Both the position numbers and the translations under genes were made by a program. Below, piece after piece: positions 6,097 through 6,166 of a stretch of 6,166 bases of DNA. Position 1 is the stretch's first letter. The number at the start of each line of letters is the position of its first letter. Under the pieces are notes generated by a model. That model was given only the letters and a program-made list of their open reading frames with translations, was not told the origin of the DNA and searched no databases. This DNA comes from Armatimonadota bacterium (GTDB lineage: Bacteria > Armatimonadota > Zipacnadia > Zipacnadales > UBA11051), in assembly GCA_030612305.1 (NCBI GenBank), contig JAUWOG010000155.1, positions 1-6,166 of the forward strand. The letters are read 5' to 3'.

Positions 6097-6098
6097 CC
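6090..6098 (+). promoter_or_regulatory. DnaA-box-like 9-mer overlapping the dnaN -35
   Basis: TTGTCCACC differs from the E. coli DnaA box TTATCCACA at two positions and from the high-GC form TTGTCCACA at one. It covers the -35 hexamer of the predicted dnaN promoter, a place where DnaA binding would repress. Only one such site is visible and no AT-rich unwinding region accompanies it, so it does not by itself define an origin. Confidence 0.35.
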
Positions 6099-6166
6099 AC
6101 TCTCTCCTCTGACAGGCTTCAGAGCCACGCCCATCCCCCCCTGCGTGCCTGGCCCCCGCCGACTTC

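Noticed and set aside
6076..6166. Search for the C-terminus of dnaA in the right edge
   Set aside because: The three minus-strand frames give Gly/Arg-rich or interrupted products with no DnaA C-terminal features; dnaA, if adjacent, ends outside the window.
1..6166. Mobile elements, CRISPR arrays, tRNA or rRNA genes
   Set aside because: No direct-repeat array, transposase-like protein, tRNA cloverleaf or rRNA segment was recognised on either strand.

Overview
The window is about 60% G+C by eye and reads as a bacterial chromosome segment next to a dnaA/oriC-type locus. All convincing genes lie on the minus strand. From right to left (the direction of transcription) they are dnaN (beta sliding clamp), recF (RecF ATPase), a DUF721/DciA-like gene with a C-terminal zinc ribbon, rtcB (RNA 3'-phosphate ligase) and a CaCA-family sodium/calcium-type exchanger. 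The order dnaN-recF-DUF721 is the classical replication-origin neighbourhood, so dnaA would be expected just beyond the right edge; it is not visible here. Protein style, GTG/TTG starts and AGGAGG-type ribosome sites suggest a deep-branching terrestrial phylum such as Armatimonadota or Chloroflexota. That taxonomic guess is inference only.

Right edge (5941-6166): a leader region with no convincing complete gene. It holds a good sigma70-type promoter for dnaN (-35 TGGACA, 18-bp spacer, -10 TACAAT) whose -35 is overlapped by a DnaA-box-like 9-mer. A 43-codon reading frame overlaps this promoter and is probably fortuitous.

Central block (1578-5940): dnaN, recF, dciA-like and rtcB are packed with gaps of 10, 23 and 1 bp. 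The recF ribosome site overlaps the dnaN stop, and the rtcB ribosome site lies in the last codons of the DUF721 gene, so they look like one translationally coupled operon. It joins clamp, recombination-mediator and helicase-loading functions with an RNA ligase that occupies the slot where gyrB often sits.

Left block (1-1577): after rtcB there is a 295-bp stretch before the best-supported start of the exchanger gene. It contains a separate promoter (17-bp spacer, -10 TACAAT) and a strongly structured leader of about 170 nt. The leader carries an intrinsic-terminator hairpin with a U-run, an overlapping and mutually exclusive anti-terminator hairpin, and a long helix that can bury the exchanger's Shine-Dalgarno sequence. 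It also has a GGGGAGTAGC element near its 5' end, like the 5' signature of yybP-ykoY manganese riboswitches. This candidate cation-sensing riboswitch is the most interesting item in the window. Positions 1-46 lie downstream of the exchanger and contain no supported feature.
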